Positions 34,345-41,881 of a stretch of 64,000 nt of DNA are shown here, in pieces. Within the stretch, counting starts at the first letter, position 1, and every line of letters starts with the position of its first letter. The stretch is taken from positions 1 through 64,000 of the forward strand of contig JAAFIV010000004.1 of the NCBI GenBank assembly GCA_013298775.1, in the 5' to 3' direction. Made by a program: the position numbers and the translations under genes. The notes below the pieces were generated by a model. The model made no database searches. It had not been told where the DNA came from and worked only from the letters and a program-made list of their open reading frames with translations. Origin of the DNA: Ignavibacteria bacterium (lineage in GTDB: Bacteria; Bacteroidota; Ignavibacteria; Kapaibacteriales; UBA4661).

Positions 34345-34707
34345 ATGAGTACCATTCTCCAAAACCACTACGTCCTTGCCGTCCACGACCTTCGAGCAAA
34401 TGCTGCATTTTTTGGAAAACTTGGCTTTGAAATCACCTCCGAGCCGCCAGGCTGGATATTTGTTGAACGCGATAATTGTATGATAATGCTGGGTGATTGC
34501 CGCACGTCCATTCCCGCAGAAAATCTGGGCGACCACAGCTATTTTGGGTATTTGCTGGTGAGTGATGCGAAAGAATTTTATGAACACGTCGTGAGAAACG
34601 GCGTGGCAATTCATCACGCTCTTGCCGACAAACCATGGGGAATGCGGGAGTTTGGCGTGAAATCGCCCGAAGGACACAGGATAATGATTGGCGAAGTCCT
34701 TCAATAA
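34345..34707 (+). CDS. VOC (glyoxalase/bleomycin-resistance fold) family protein
   Basis: 120 residues from the ATG at 34345; the upstream ORF extension is not conserved-looking. Two VOC modules: NHYVLAVHDLRANAAFFGKLGFEITSEPPGWIFVERDNCMIMLG and YFGYLLVSDAKEFYEHVVRNGV...WGMREFGVKSPEGHRIMIGEV. The arrangement resembles small bleomycin-resistance-like proteins. The substrate is unknown. Confidence 0.85.
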   Translation: MSTILQNHYVLAVHDLRANAAFFGKLGFEITSEPPGWIFVERDNCMIMLGDCRTSIPAENLGDHSYFGYLLVSDAKEFYEHVVRNGVAIHHALADKPWGMREFGVKSPEGHRIMIGEVLQ

Positions 34708-34716
34708 AATGGATTC

Positions 34717-35601
34717 TTACCCAAAGAGCTTTGTGCGCACAACTTCACCTGCCAAAATCTGCATTTTCTTTCGTTGTGGTACGAAAACACGCCCTAAGAA
34801 GGGGTTGAAATCACGCTCTTCGATTTTGTAGAGAATGCCGCGATAAATCTTGCTTGCAGCCGAAATTGCATACTGCGAGGAACGCGGCAACAGCGAAATA
34901 CCTTTATCTCCTTCTTCGTAGTATTCATGCGCCCTCTCGACCTGAAAGCGCATACAGTCGCGCAATTCCGGCGAAAAGCGTTCTTGCAAAATATCCTGTT
35001 CCGATACGCCAAACCGCGCCAAATCTTCTTGCGGCAGGTAAATCCGCCCCATGTTTTTATCTTCCTGCACATCGCGCAGAATGTTCGTGAGCTGCATCGC
35101 AATTCCCATTTTTTCGGCGTACTCGAAGGCGGAAGCGTCCTTGTAGCCAAGCACGCACGTCATCATCAGCCCAACAACCGATGCCACGCGATAGCAGAAA
35201 ACGTAGAGGTCGTCGAAGGTTTGGTAGCGGTCAAATTCCATATCCATCGTTACGCCCTTCAGCAAATCCATTGGGTATTCAAGCGGCATGCTGCACCTGC
35301 TCATAACTGGCGCGAATGCTCGCATGACGGAGTGTTCCGATTCACCCGTGCGATGGCAAATGGTCAGTTCTTGGCGTAATGCCTCGACTTCAGCAAAAAG
35401 CTCTTCGGGCGTGCGTCCGCGTGGGGCATCAATCAAATTGTCCGCATAGCGGCAGAAGCCGTACACTGCGTAGGTTGCCCAACGTTTATCGGTGGGGAGA
35501 ATACTTGCCGACACATAAAAACTTTTTGCAAAATGCGCCGTAAGATGCCGCGCATGAAGAAATGATATTTTGAGGTCGGGGTTGAGCCAGAATTTATCCA
35601 T
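34717..35601 (-). CDS. crtB: Phytoene/squalene synthase family protein
   Basis: 294 residues from the ATG at 35601; the longer ORF start lies in a repeat. Two aspartate-rich motifs are present: YGFCRYADNLIDAP (first, with DNLID) and MQLTNILRDVQEDKNMGRIYLP (second). Other signatures are HAKSFYVSASILP-like FAKSFYVSASILPTDKRWATYAVYGF and VASVVGLMMTCVLG. These enzymes condense two geranylgeranyl (or farnesyl) diphosphates head-to-head, giving phytoene or a squalene precursor at the membrane. Carotenoid synthesis is likely, but no desaturase or cyclase gene is adjacent. It converges with the glyoxalase-fold gene, 9 bp apart. Confidence 0.9.
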   Translation of the reverse strand: MDKFWLNPDLKISFLHARHLTAHFAKSFYVSASILPTDKRWATYAVYGFCRYADNLIDAPRGRTPEELFAEVEALRQELTICHRTGESEHSVMRAFAPVMSRCSMPLEYPMDLLKGVTMDMEFDRYQTFDDLYVFCYRVASVVGLMMTCVLGYKDASAFEYAEKMGIAMQLTNILRDVQEDKNMGRIYLPQEDLARFGVSEQDILQERFSPELRDCMRFQVERAHEYYEEGDKGISLLPRSSQYAISAASKIYRGILYKIEERDFNPFLGRVFVPQRKKMQILAGEVVRTKLFG

Positions 35602-35645
35602 GAATGTTGTTGTGATGAGCGATAGGAAGGTAGAAAAAGAAAAGG

Positions 35646-35928
35646 AGGGCTTTCGCAAATGGCGCAAACAAGAGTGTCTGCGCTCTTTGTACACGACAAA
35701 ACTTCTTCAGCAGTGGCACAGACATTCTTGTCTGTGAGTGTTGGTGCGGGATTCAGGTGAGAAACACAGACAGGAATGTCTGTGCCACTGAAGCCTGATT
35801 CTACGAGCTTTTCAGAGGTTTTGTCGTGTACAAAGGTCTGCGCTACCATTAAACATAGATTTCATGGGGCTTCAGTAGGGCAGACACTCTTGTCTGCCTT
35901 CATGCAACGAGCCGTTTACGAAAGCCCT
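35646..35928. repeat. Class B repeat interrupted by a MITE
   Basis: The outer ends AGGGCTTTCGCAAATGGC and GCCGTTTACGAAAGCCCT are nearly perfect inverted repeats. The left hairpin region is cut after GTCTGCGCT by the class A MITE, and the repeat resumes at 35836 with the duplicated GTCTGCGCT followed by ACCATTAAACATAG and the right hairpin GGCAGACA-CTCT-TGTCTGCC. It lies between crtB and the histidine kinase. Confidence 0.9.
35685..35835. mobile_element. 151-bp MITE (class A) with 18-bp perfect TIRs and 9-bp target duplication
   Basis: The left end CTTTGTACACGACAAAAC (35685-35702) and right end GTTTTGTCGTGTACAAAG (35818-35835) are perfect inverted repeats. GTCTGCGCT is duplicated immediately on both sides (35676-35684 and 35836-35844). 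Inside are the paired hairpins GTGGCACAGACATTCTTGTC and CACAGACAGGAATGTCTGTG. It has no coding capacity, so it would depend on a transposase elsewhere. Confidence 0.93.
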
Positions 35929-35991
35929 AAAAAGAAAGAAAAATGTGCCTCAAAGCGTGTATTGGTGGTGCTTTTCGTGCATCTGTATTGT

Positions 35992-38628
35992 TCAAGCGTG
36001 TGCGCTTGGCAAATCTACAAAAAAGCGTGCGCCATTGCCGAGTGTGGATTCGCACCACACCTTGCCGTTCATAGATTCCACCATTTGCTTGACAATGCTC
36101 AAGCCCAGACCAGTGCTGTGTTCTCCAGCAGTTGGGCGAGCGGAAAGACGGGCAAATTTACCAAATAATTTTTGCATATCATCTTCCGAAAGTCCCGGAC
36201 CTTCGTCGCGGACTTCGATGCGTATGCTGGCATTATCGGCAGTGCGTACCATCACAAAAACATTTTTGCCTTTCGGTGAATACTTTATTGCATTGGAAAC
36301 GAGGTTTTCCAGCACTTGCGTCAAGCGTTGCTCGTCTGCCACAGCCCGCATCTCTTCTTGCTCTGGCAGAAATTGAAGCTGAATTTCTTTTGCTTCGGCG
36401 CGTTCTTGATACATTTCTACCGTCATGGAAACAATCGGTAAAATATCAAAATGCACTAAGCTGAGAGGCGCGGCGGTTGCTTCGCTCCGATACGCATCCA
36501 AAATATTCTTCACCAAATCGCCCATTCGCGCACTGATGATGCCCATTTGCTTGATAATGCGTTGCCGCGTTTCCTCCTCTGCTGTTGGCGAGGCGAGAAT
36601 TTCCGTCAAGCCAGCAAGCGCACTAATGGGATTTTTCAAATCATGCGCGACAATGCTGATAATTTCAGATTTTTCCGTGTTCAGAGTGTTCAACTCCTGA
36701 TTCCGCGCTGCAAGGTCGCCAATGACGGTTTGTAAATCACGGTTGGCAGCGTGTACCTGTTCTGAAACTCGCTCCAATTCTCGATACGCATTCGCATTGG
36801 ACAATGCTGAGGTGATAAAGGGAATAATGGTGCGCAGGAAATTCAACCGATGTTCCGTGAAATACTGCGCCTCATAGCTCTGCGCACTCGCAACACCGAT
36901 GAGCTTACCAGAAGCCTGAATAAGGGGAAAATACACAAGCGAGGCGGGCGAGGCACCATGCAGAGCGGATTGCTGAAAATCATCCACAAGCACCATTTCA
37001 CGACGTTCTACGCACTGCACCGCAGCACGCTCGCGCTCTTTCATGGACAAAATGTAGTTTGGAAGAATAACCCGATTTTCAATCGTCAGCGTATATTCAA
37101 TTTCTTCGCGTGCTTCAGAATACGTTCCCACAACGACAATCGGCGCATTGATGACGCGGTTGATGTCGTCGTACAAACTGAGACCAATGCCGTTCAAATC
37201 GAGTGTGGAGGTGATTTTTTGTCCAATCGCACTGAGAACTTTCACGCTGTTGTAGGCTTCTTCGAGCATCTGTGCGTTGTCTTCGGAAATGAGCTTGGCG
37301 GTTTCGAGCTGGATGTTGTTTTCGCGCAGAAGTTCGTTTGTGTGTTGGATTTTCAATGCCTGTTCCTGCACAAGAGCTTTTTGCCGCATAATTTCTGCCT
37401 TCGCCTGCCGCTCTTGGCGAATATTACGATAGAATTGGGCAGCAATGATACCAATCAACACAAGACCAATACTGAGCGCAATGATGATGATACGCTGGCG
37501 TTCTTTATCTTTTTCCAAAAGCAGTATTTGTCCCTCTTTTTTGCGCATTTCGAGGTCGGTTTGCTGCAAGGCAAAATTATTACGAATGTTGGTTTGATAA
37601 ATAGAATCTTGGTACAATGCCGCCAAATGTTCGTATTTATGCGCTTCTTGGAACTTTCCCATTGCCGCATACGAATCACCCAACGCCTTATACGCGCTGC
37701 GGATTTGCGCTTTTTCTCGCCGCCCTTGCGCCATGCCGAGCGCAAGCATGCTGTATTCTACTGCTCGCGGGGCATCGTTCAGAGCGAGGTACAATCGGGC
37801 AAGGCTGGTGTAATTGAAAATAATGGTGCGTTCGTGATTGAGCTGTTGTGCATATAAAAGCGAAAGCTGTAATGCCTCCAACGCCTCATATTTCCTGCCC
37901 TCAGCAAGAGAGCATTCGCCAAGATTATTCAGATTGATGGCAAGATTGAGCGTGTCGCGCTGACGTGTGAAGTACGACATCGTTTTTTGCACGTATTCAC
38001 GCCCTTTTGCAGCATTTCCCAGTAAACGATAATCAATACCAAGCTCTTGATATACATCCATAATCACGGTGCTATCTAAGGTTTTATCGGCTTCGTAGGC
38101 TTTTTGAGCAAAAGAAAATGCCCGCAAATGTTCCTCCAATGAACGCTCGTAGCTGCTCACGGCACGAAAAAGAGTACCTTTGTATTGAATCAGTTGTGCG
38201 CTCGGAAGGGCGAGATTGCTCATTTCGGCAACTTTTTGTCCCTGCAAATATGCCTCCATTGCTGCTGCATAATCGCCCTCAATGTGCCGCAGCCAACCCA
38301 AAATACGATAGCCACGTGCTATTCCTGTGGGATACTCCAACTGCTCAGAAAGGCGAATTGCTTGCGTGGCAAATTCTACGCCAACTGTTGTATTCACGGT
38401 GCGGTACGCGTTGGCAAGTTCATACAACGCATCGGCAAGTTCTGTGCTGCCCTGTTTTGCTTCCCCGCGTACCTGCTCTACGCGCCGCGTCAGCGAATCC
38501 AAGCGCGTATCGGCATATATGTACGTCGTGATTGCTGCTTGCACAAGAAATACCAACAGTATTCGTGTTACAGGCTGGAACAAACGAGAGAATGAAGTGT
38601 GTGAAAAGAAATGTCGCAGAAACGGCAT
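35992..38628 (-). CDS. Sensor histidine kinase with TPR, TM and GAF domains
   Basis: 878 residues from the ATG at 38628; the ORF-track start 38670 is a TTG. Order: N-terminal hydrophobic signal/anchor (ILLVFLVQAAITTYIYA), TPR-like helices in an extracytoplasmic region (~40-360; ALYELANAYRTV, NLNNLGECSLAEGRKYEALEALQ), a TM segment (IIIIALSIGLVLIGIIAAQF, ~376-396), a coiled coil, a GAF-like domain (~466-630), HisKA with SIVAHDLKNPISALAGL (His near 660) and HATPase_c with LENLVSNAIKYSPKG, VRDEGPGLSEDD and STGLGLSIVKQMVE. It senses an unknown signal and autophosphorylates. No response regulator is adjacent, so it is an orphan kinase. Its catalytic half closely resembles that of the kinase at 49290. 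Confidence 0.92.
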   Translation of the reverse strand: MPFLRHFFSHTSFSRLFQPVTRILLVFLVQAAITTYIYADTRLDSLTRRVEQVRGEAKQGSTELADALYELANAYRTVNTTVGVEFATQAIRLSEQLEYPTGIARGYRILGWLRHIEGDYAAAMEAYLQGQKVAEMSNLALPSAQLIQYKGTLFRAVSSYERSLEEHLRAFSFAQKAYEADKTLDSTVIMDVYQELGIDYRLLGNAAKGREYVQKTMSYFTRQRDTLNLAINLNNLGECSLAEGRKYEALEALQLSLLYAQQLNHERTIIFNYTSLARLYLALNDAPRAVEYSMLALGMAQGRREKAQIRSAYKALGDSYAAMGKFQEAHKYEHLAALYQDSIYQTNIRNNFALQQTDLEMRKKEGQILLLEKDKERQRIIIIALSIGLVLIGIIAAQFYRNIRQERQAKAEIMRQKALVQEQALKIQHTNELLRENNIQLETAKLISEDNAQMLEEAYNSVKVLSAIGQKITSTLDLNGIGLSLYDDINRVINAPIVVVGTYSEAREEIEYTLTIENRVILPNYILSMKERERAAVQCVERREMVLVDDFQQSALHGASPASLVYFPLIQASGKLIGVASAQSYEAQYFTEHRLNFLRTIIPFITSALSNANAYRELERVSEQVHAANRDLQTVIGDLAARNQELNTLNTEKSEIISIVAHDLKNPISALAGLTEILASPTAEEETRQRIIKQMGIISARMGDLVKNILDAYRSEATAAPLSLVHFDILPIVSMTVEMYQERAEAKEIQLQFLPEQEEMRAVADEQRLTQVLENLVSNAIKYSPKGKNVFVMVRTADNASIRIEVRDEGPGLSEDDMQKLFGKFARLSARPTAGEHSTGLGLSIVKQMVESMNGKVWCESTLGNGARFFVDLPSAHA

Positions 38629-38874
38629 AAAAACGAGATTTGCAATTGGAAATGGAAGGGTAGGGAGCAAGGAAAAGCCAAATCAAGAAGCGGGAACACT
38701 TGTCCTCTCGCCTTTCTCTCTTTGCACCGTACACAAGCGGGTAATTTAGCAAAAAGTTTGTATTTTACGGGTGTTGATTTCGCTTTTGTGAAATTTTCCC
38801 CGCTTTTCGCTCGCGGCAGCGCACGCTATCACGGTTCTTTCTCACTCCTTCACTGTATTTGAATAAAAATCTTC

Positions 38875-39900
38875 ATGAAAATCTTGATGAAATCCTTGAT
38901 GAAATCTACCAAAACAACATTCCTTCTTCTTGCAGCTCTCTTTGCCAGCATGTATGCGATTTCGGCGTGTTCCTTCTCTTTGCCGAAGCTCTTTTCTTCC
39001 TTGTTCAAAAATGCACCCAAAACCGTAACCAATGCGAAACCCATTCCTGAATTTACGACTGTTTCGTACAAGGATTCCGCCGCCGTGCGCTTTCTCGTCG
39101 TCGGCGATTGGGGAACAGGCTCTGGCTTTCAAAAGCGTGTTGCTGACCAAATGTGCCTGAAAGCCGCATCAGAACGTGCAGAGTTTGTCATTAGCACGGG
39201 CGATAACATTTACAATCGCGGCGTAGATTCCCTCAACGACCCGCAATGGAAAACGAAATTTGAAGATATCTATGCGTGCGATGCTCTACAAATCCCGTGG
39301 TACGCGGTCTTGGGCAATCACGACCATCGCGGCAACATTCAAGCGCAGATTGATTACCACGCCAAAAGTCCGCGTTGGAATATGCCCGCCCGCTATTACA
39401 CCTTCCGCAAAACCGCATCAAATGGCGTTTTCATAGACTTCTTTGCAATTGATACCGACCCGCTCATCACCGCGAACTGGGACTTCTGCACCGAGCAGGA
39501 ACGCTGGCTAAAAGCGGCATTGCAGAAATCCGATGCCAGATGGAAAATCGTTGTCGGACACCATATGGTGCGCTCCTATGGCGGTTACGGCGACCAGCAA
39601 ATTCTGATAGACCGCATAAAACCACTCTTGGATGAATTCAAAGTGGATTTGTACATGAACGGACACGACCACGATATTCAATACATTAAAAATCCTACCG
39701 ATGCGTTTTACTGCTTAGTATCTGGCGGCGGCGGCGAAGGACGCGACACGGGTTACGGCGACCACACAATTTTTGCCATGACAAATGGCGGATTTAATTA
39801 TATTGCAGTTTCTGAATCGCATTTGTATTGCGAATTTATCAACATCGAAGGCAAAACGCTCTTCGCTACGCGTATTTCCAAGCTCCAAACCAAAGGCTAG
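38875..39900 (+). CDS. Metallophosphatase (purple acid phosphatase-like) lipoprotein
   Basis: 341 residues. The N-terminus MKILMKSLMKS is encoded by a 12-bp in-frame repeat and leads into a hydrophobic stretch ending ISACS, a probable lipobox (Cys32), so it is likely a membrane-anchored lipoprotein. The metallophosphoesterase motifs are complete: VVGDWGTG, STGDNIYNRG, AVLGNHDHRGN, VVGHHMVRSYG and MNGHDHDIQYI. This pattern fits tartrate-resistant acid phosphatase type 5 enzymes with a binuclear metal site. It would hydrolyse phosphomonoesters outside the cytoplasm. The exact start among the three ATGs is uncertain. Confidence 0.9.
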   Translation: MKILMKSLMKSTKTTFLLLAALFASMYAISACSFSLPKLFSSLFKNAPKTVTNAKPIPEFTTVSYKDSAAVRFLVVGDWGTGSGFQKRVADQMCLKAASERAEFVISTGDNIYNRGVDSLNDPQWKTKFEDIYACDALQIPWYAVLGNHDHRGNIQAQIDYHAKSPRWNMPARYYTFRKTASNGVFIDFFAIDTDPLITANWDFCTEQERWLKAALQKSDARWKIVVGHHMVRSYGGYGDQQILIDRIKPLLDEFKVDLYMNGHDHDIQYIKNPTDAFYCLVSGGGGEGRDTGYGDHTIFAMTNGGFNYIAVSESHLYCEFINIEGKTLFATRISKLQTKG

Positions 39901-40020
39901 CATTTATTGAATCTTGTTCCTCCGAAGCTCATTCCCTCGCTCAGATGCAGCACCAATACACGCTTGCAGAGCTTTTGAATGCGCCCCGAACCAACTCAAT
40001 TTATTCTTGTTGTATTTTCT

Positions 40021-41145
40021 ATGGAGTTACGAATGCTCAAGCCTTGTGTTTTGCTGTCTCGCAGTGCTGTTTTTTCTTCTGCTTCTGCTGCAAAAATATC
40101 TGCCGCAGAAATATCTGCTTCAGCAACATTGTTGTTCTCGCCCGCAACCGCATTATTCCTCGCTGTTTTCGCTGTTTTTTCTTCCGCTAGTTTTGCACAA
40201 ACTTCTTCGCTCGGTACGCCGCAATTCGGTACGCCGCAATTCGGTAGTTATTCTTTTTTGCGCAATGATGCCGGAGCGCGTGCTGCTGCGCTTGGTGGCG
40301 CGTTTGTGGCAATTCACGACGACCCCGCTGCGGTGTTTTACAATCCCGCCGCCATTGCCAGCGCGGAGGAGAATCAAATTCACGCAACATTTTTCAAGCA
40401 CGTTGCAGATGTCAATTCTGGTTTTTTTGTGTACAATACTTCGCTGAAAGGTTTGGGTGTAAGCTCAAACTCCTCATTGGCACAAGGTTCTGTGGCAATC
40501 AGCGCGAACTACGTAAACTACGGGCAATTTGCACGTACCGACCGCAACGGCACGAGTTCTGGCGCGAATTTCGGCGGCGGCGACCTCGCTCTTGCTGCCA
40601 CCTACGCAAACCAGCTTGATTCTACTTGGTTTTACGGCGTTTCGGTGAAATACATCAATAGCCGCTTGGATAATGTTTCAACGGGCGCAGTTGCGGTAGA
40701 TGCTGGCATGCTGTATCGTATTCCAAAAGCAAATGTGAATATCGGTGTGTCGGTGTTGCATGCGGGAACGCAAGTCGCCTCGCTCGGCACCACGCCCGAC
40801 CGCTTGCCGATAGATGTGCGCCTTGGCGTAAATCATCGCTTGCGGGGCTTGCCACTCCTCATCAATGCGTCCTTTGCTCGCTTGGCGGATTCTACGGCAA
40901 CCTTGCCAGAACGTTTTTTGAATTTTCAAATTGGTGGGGAATTTTACTTTGGTCAAGCAGTGCGCGTGCGTATTGGCTATGACAACCAGCGTCGGCGCGA
41001 GCTTTCACCAGAGGCACAGCCCCGTTTTACGGGCTTCAATGCGGGTGTAGGCGTGGCATTGCCGAATCTTGGTGTGGATTACGCGCTCAGTATTGTTGGC
41101 ATGCCCGGAATAGTGCATCGCGTCTCGCTTTTGCTGAAAATGTAA
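40021..41145 (+). CDS. porQ: PorV/PorQ-like outer-membrane protein of the type IX secretion system
   Basis: 374 residues from the ATG at 40021. The N-terminal ~60 residues are Ala/Ser-rich and hydrophobic (signal peptide, ending ASFAQ), followed by a duplicated LGTPQFGTPQFG. The mature part shows the UPF0164/PorQ beta-barrel start: YSFLRNDAGARAAALGGAFVAIHDDPAAVFYNPAAIA, then VAISANYVNYGQF, GVSVKYINSRLDN, and GGEFYFGQAVRVRIGYDNQR near the end. PorQ and PorV relatives are outer-membrane partners of T9SS. PorQ rather than PorV is a tentative choice. Its location between two giant T9SS cargo genes supports the role. Confidence 0.8.
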   Translation: MELRMLKPCVLLSRSAVFSSASAAKISAAEISASATLLFSPATALFLAVFAVFSSASFAQTSSLGTPQFGTPQFGSYSFLRNDAGARAAALGGAFVAIHDDPAAVFYNPAAIASAEENQIHATFFKHVADVNSGFFVYNTSLKGLGVSSNSSLAQGSVAISANYVNYGQFARTDRNGTSSGANFGGGDLALAATYANQLDSTWFYGVSVKYINSRLDNVSTGAVAVDAGMLYRIPKANVNIGVSVLHAGTQVASLGTTPDRLPIDVRLGVNHRLRGLPLLINASFARLADSTATLPERFLNFQIGGEFYFGQAVRVRIGYDNQRRRELSPEAQPRFTGFNAGVGVALPNLGVDYALSIVGMPGIVHRVSLLLKM

Positions 41146-41197
41146 GATTGAAAAGGTAAGATTGAAAAGGTAAGATTGAAAAGGTAAGATTGAAAAA
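41142..41197 (+). repeat. Four tandem copies of a 14-nt repeat
   Basis: GTAAGATTGAAAAG is repeated four times directly, overlapping the stop codon (TAA) of the PorQ-like gene and ending before the small acidic protein gene. Confidence 0.9.
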
Positions 41198-41243
41198 GAA
41201 AAGTATGGTGAGGCTTTTTTATCAATAATAATCATCCAATCCT

Positions 41244-41510
41244 ATGAACCTCAATGATATAAACCCCAGCACCGACGCGCTCTTGCAGGATAATTCTCTT
41301 CAAGCAAAAACGCAGCCCGCACTTGAAATTGGCGCAGAAACCACGCTTGAAGCGGTTGGCAGCGTCATAGATACAGGACTTGATATAGTGTCATCAGATG
41401 TCGCAGAAGGCGCACTAGAAGTGGCTTCCACGCTCCTTAGCGAATCAGGCGAGCTTTTGGCATCGCTTGGCGAAGGTGTCCTTTCCGTAATCGGTGAAAT
41501 TTTATCGTAA
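41244..41510 (+). CDS. Small acidic hypothetical protein
   Basis: An 88-residue protein with a single basic residue (Lys) and many Glu/Asp/Ser/Leu residues: LEIGAETTLEAVGSVIDTGLDIVSSDVAEGALEVASTLLSESGELLAS. The C-terminal half alternates small, hydrophobic and acidic residues and may form amphipathic helices. There is no signal peptide. It has its own strong terminator, which supports a real gene. I do not recognise a family. It could be a small cytoplasmic or surface-associated protein. Confidence 0.55.
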   Translation: MNLNDINPSTDALLQDNSLQAKTQPALEIGAETTLEAVGSVIDTGLDIVSSDVAEGALEVASTLLSESGELLASLGEGVLSVIGEILS

Positions 41511-41545
41511 TATTATCGTAATATTATCGTAAATACTGTAAAAGT

Positions 41546-41590
41546 AAAAAGCCTCAACGCTAGATTACATCAAGCGTTGAGGCTTTTTTA
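41546..41590 (+). terminator. Rho-independent terminator after the small acidic protein
   Basis: AAAAGCCTCAACGCT and AGCGTTGAGGCTTTTTT form a 15-bp stem with an 11-nt loop and T tract. The symmetric A tract could let it work on both strands. Confidence 0.92.
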
Positions 41591-41597
41591 TTTCCAT

Positions 41598-41839
41598 CTT
41601 TTGTACACGATAAAATCTCTGAGAAGCTCATACAATCAGGCTTCTGTGGCTTGAGACTTCTTATTTGTGTTTATCGCTTGAAACCCTCACTAAATACTCA
41701 CAGACAAGAATAGAGTTTATCTCGAATAAGGTTTTTAGAGTTTTGGAGCAAGGCAGCATGCTGCCTTGTTTAGTAAAAAAGTCTATTCGGAATAAAGTCT
41801 AATGTCTGTGCCACTACTGAAGAAATTTTGTCGTGTACT
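41598..41839. mobile_element. Second class A MITE copy, in inverted orientation and interrupted
   Basis: The ends CTTTTGTACACGATAAAATC and ATTTTGTCGTGTAC match the class A MITE at 35685 in the opposite orientation, with inner parts ACAATCAGGCTTCTGTGGC and TGTCTGTGCCACTACTGAAG. An 89-bp element splits the right hairpin (CACAGACAAGAAT | GTCTGTG). No gene is present in this gap. Confidence 0.85.
41712..41800. mobile_element. 89-bp element nested inside the MITE
   Basis: The imperfect ends AGAGTTTATCTCGAATA and TATTCGGAATAAAGTCT pair at 14 of 17 positions. AAT is duplicated on both sides (41709-41711, 41801-41803). The centre holds the perfect palindrome CAAGGCAGCATGCTGCCTTG (41749-41768), also seen at 13003-13022. 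Confidence 0.8.
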
Positions 41840-41881
41840 CAGAGTTTCATCCTTCAGATTTCATACTTCATCCTTTTCTTC

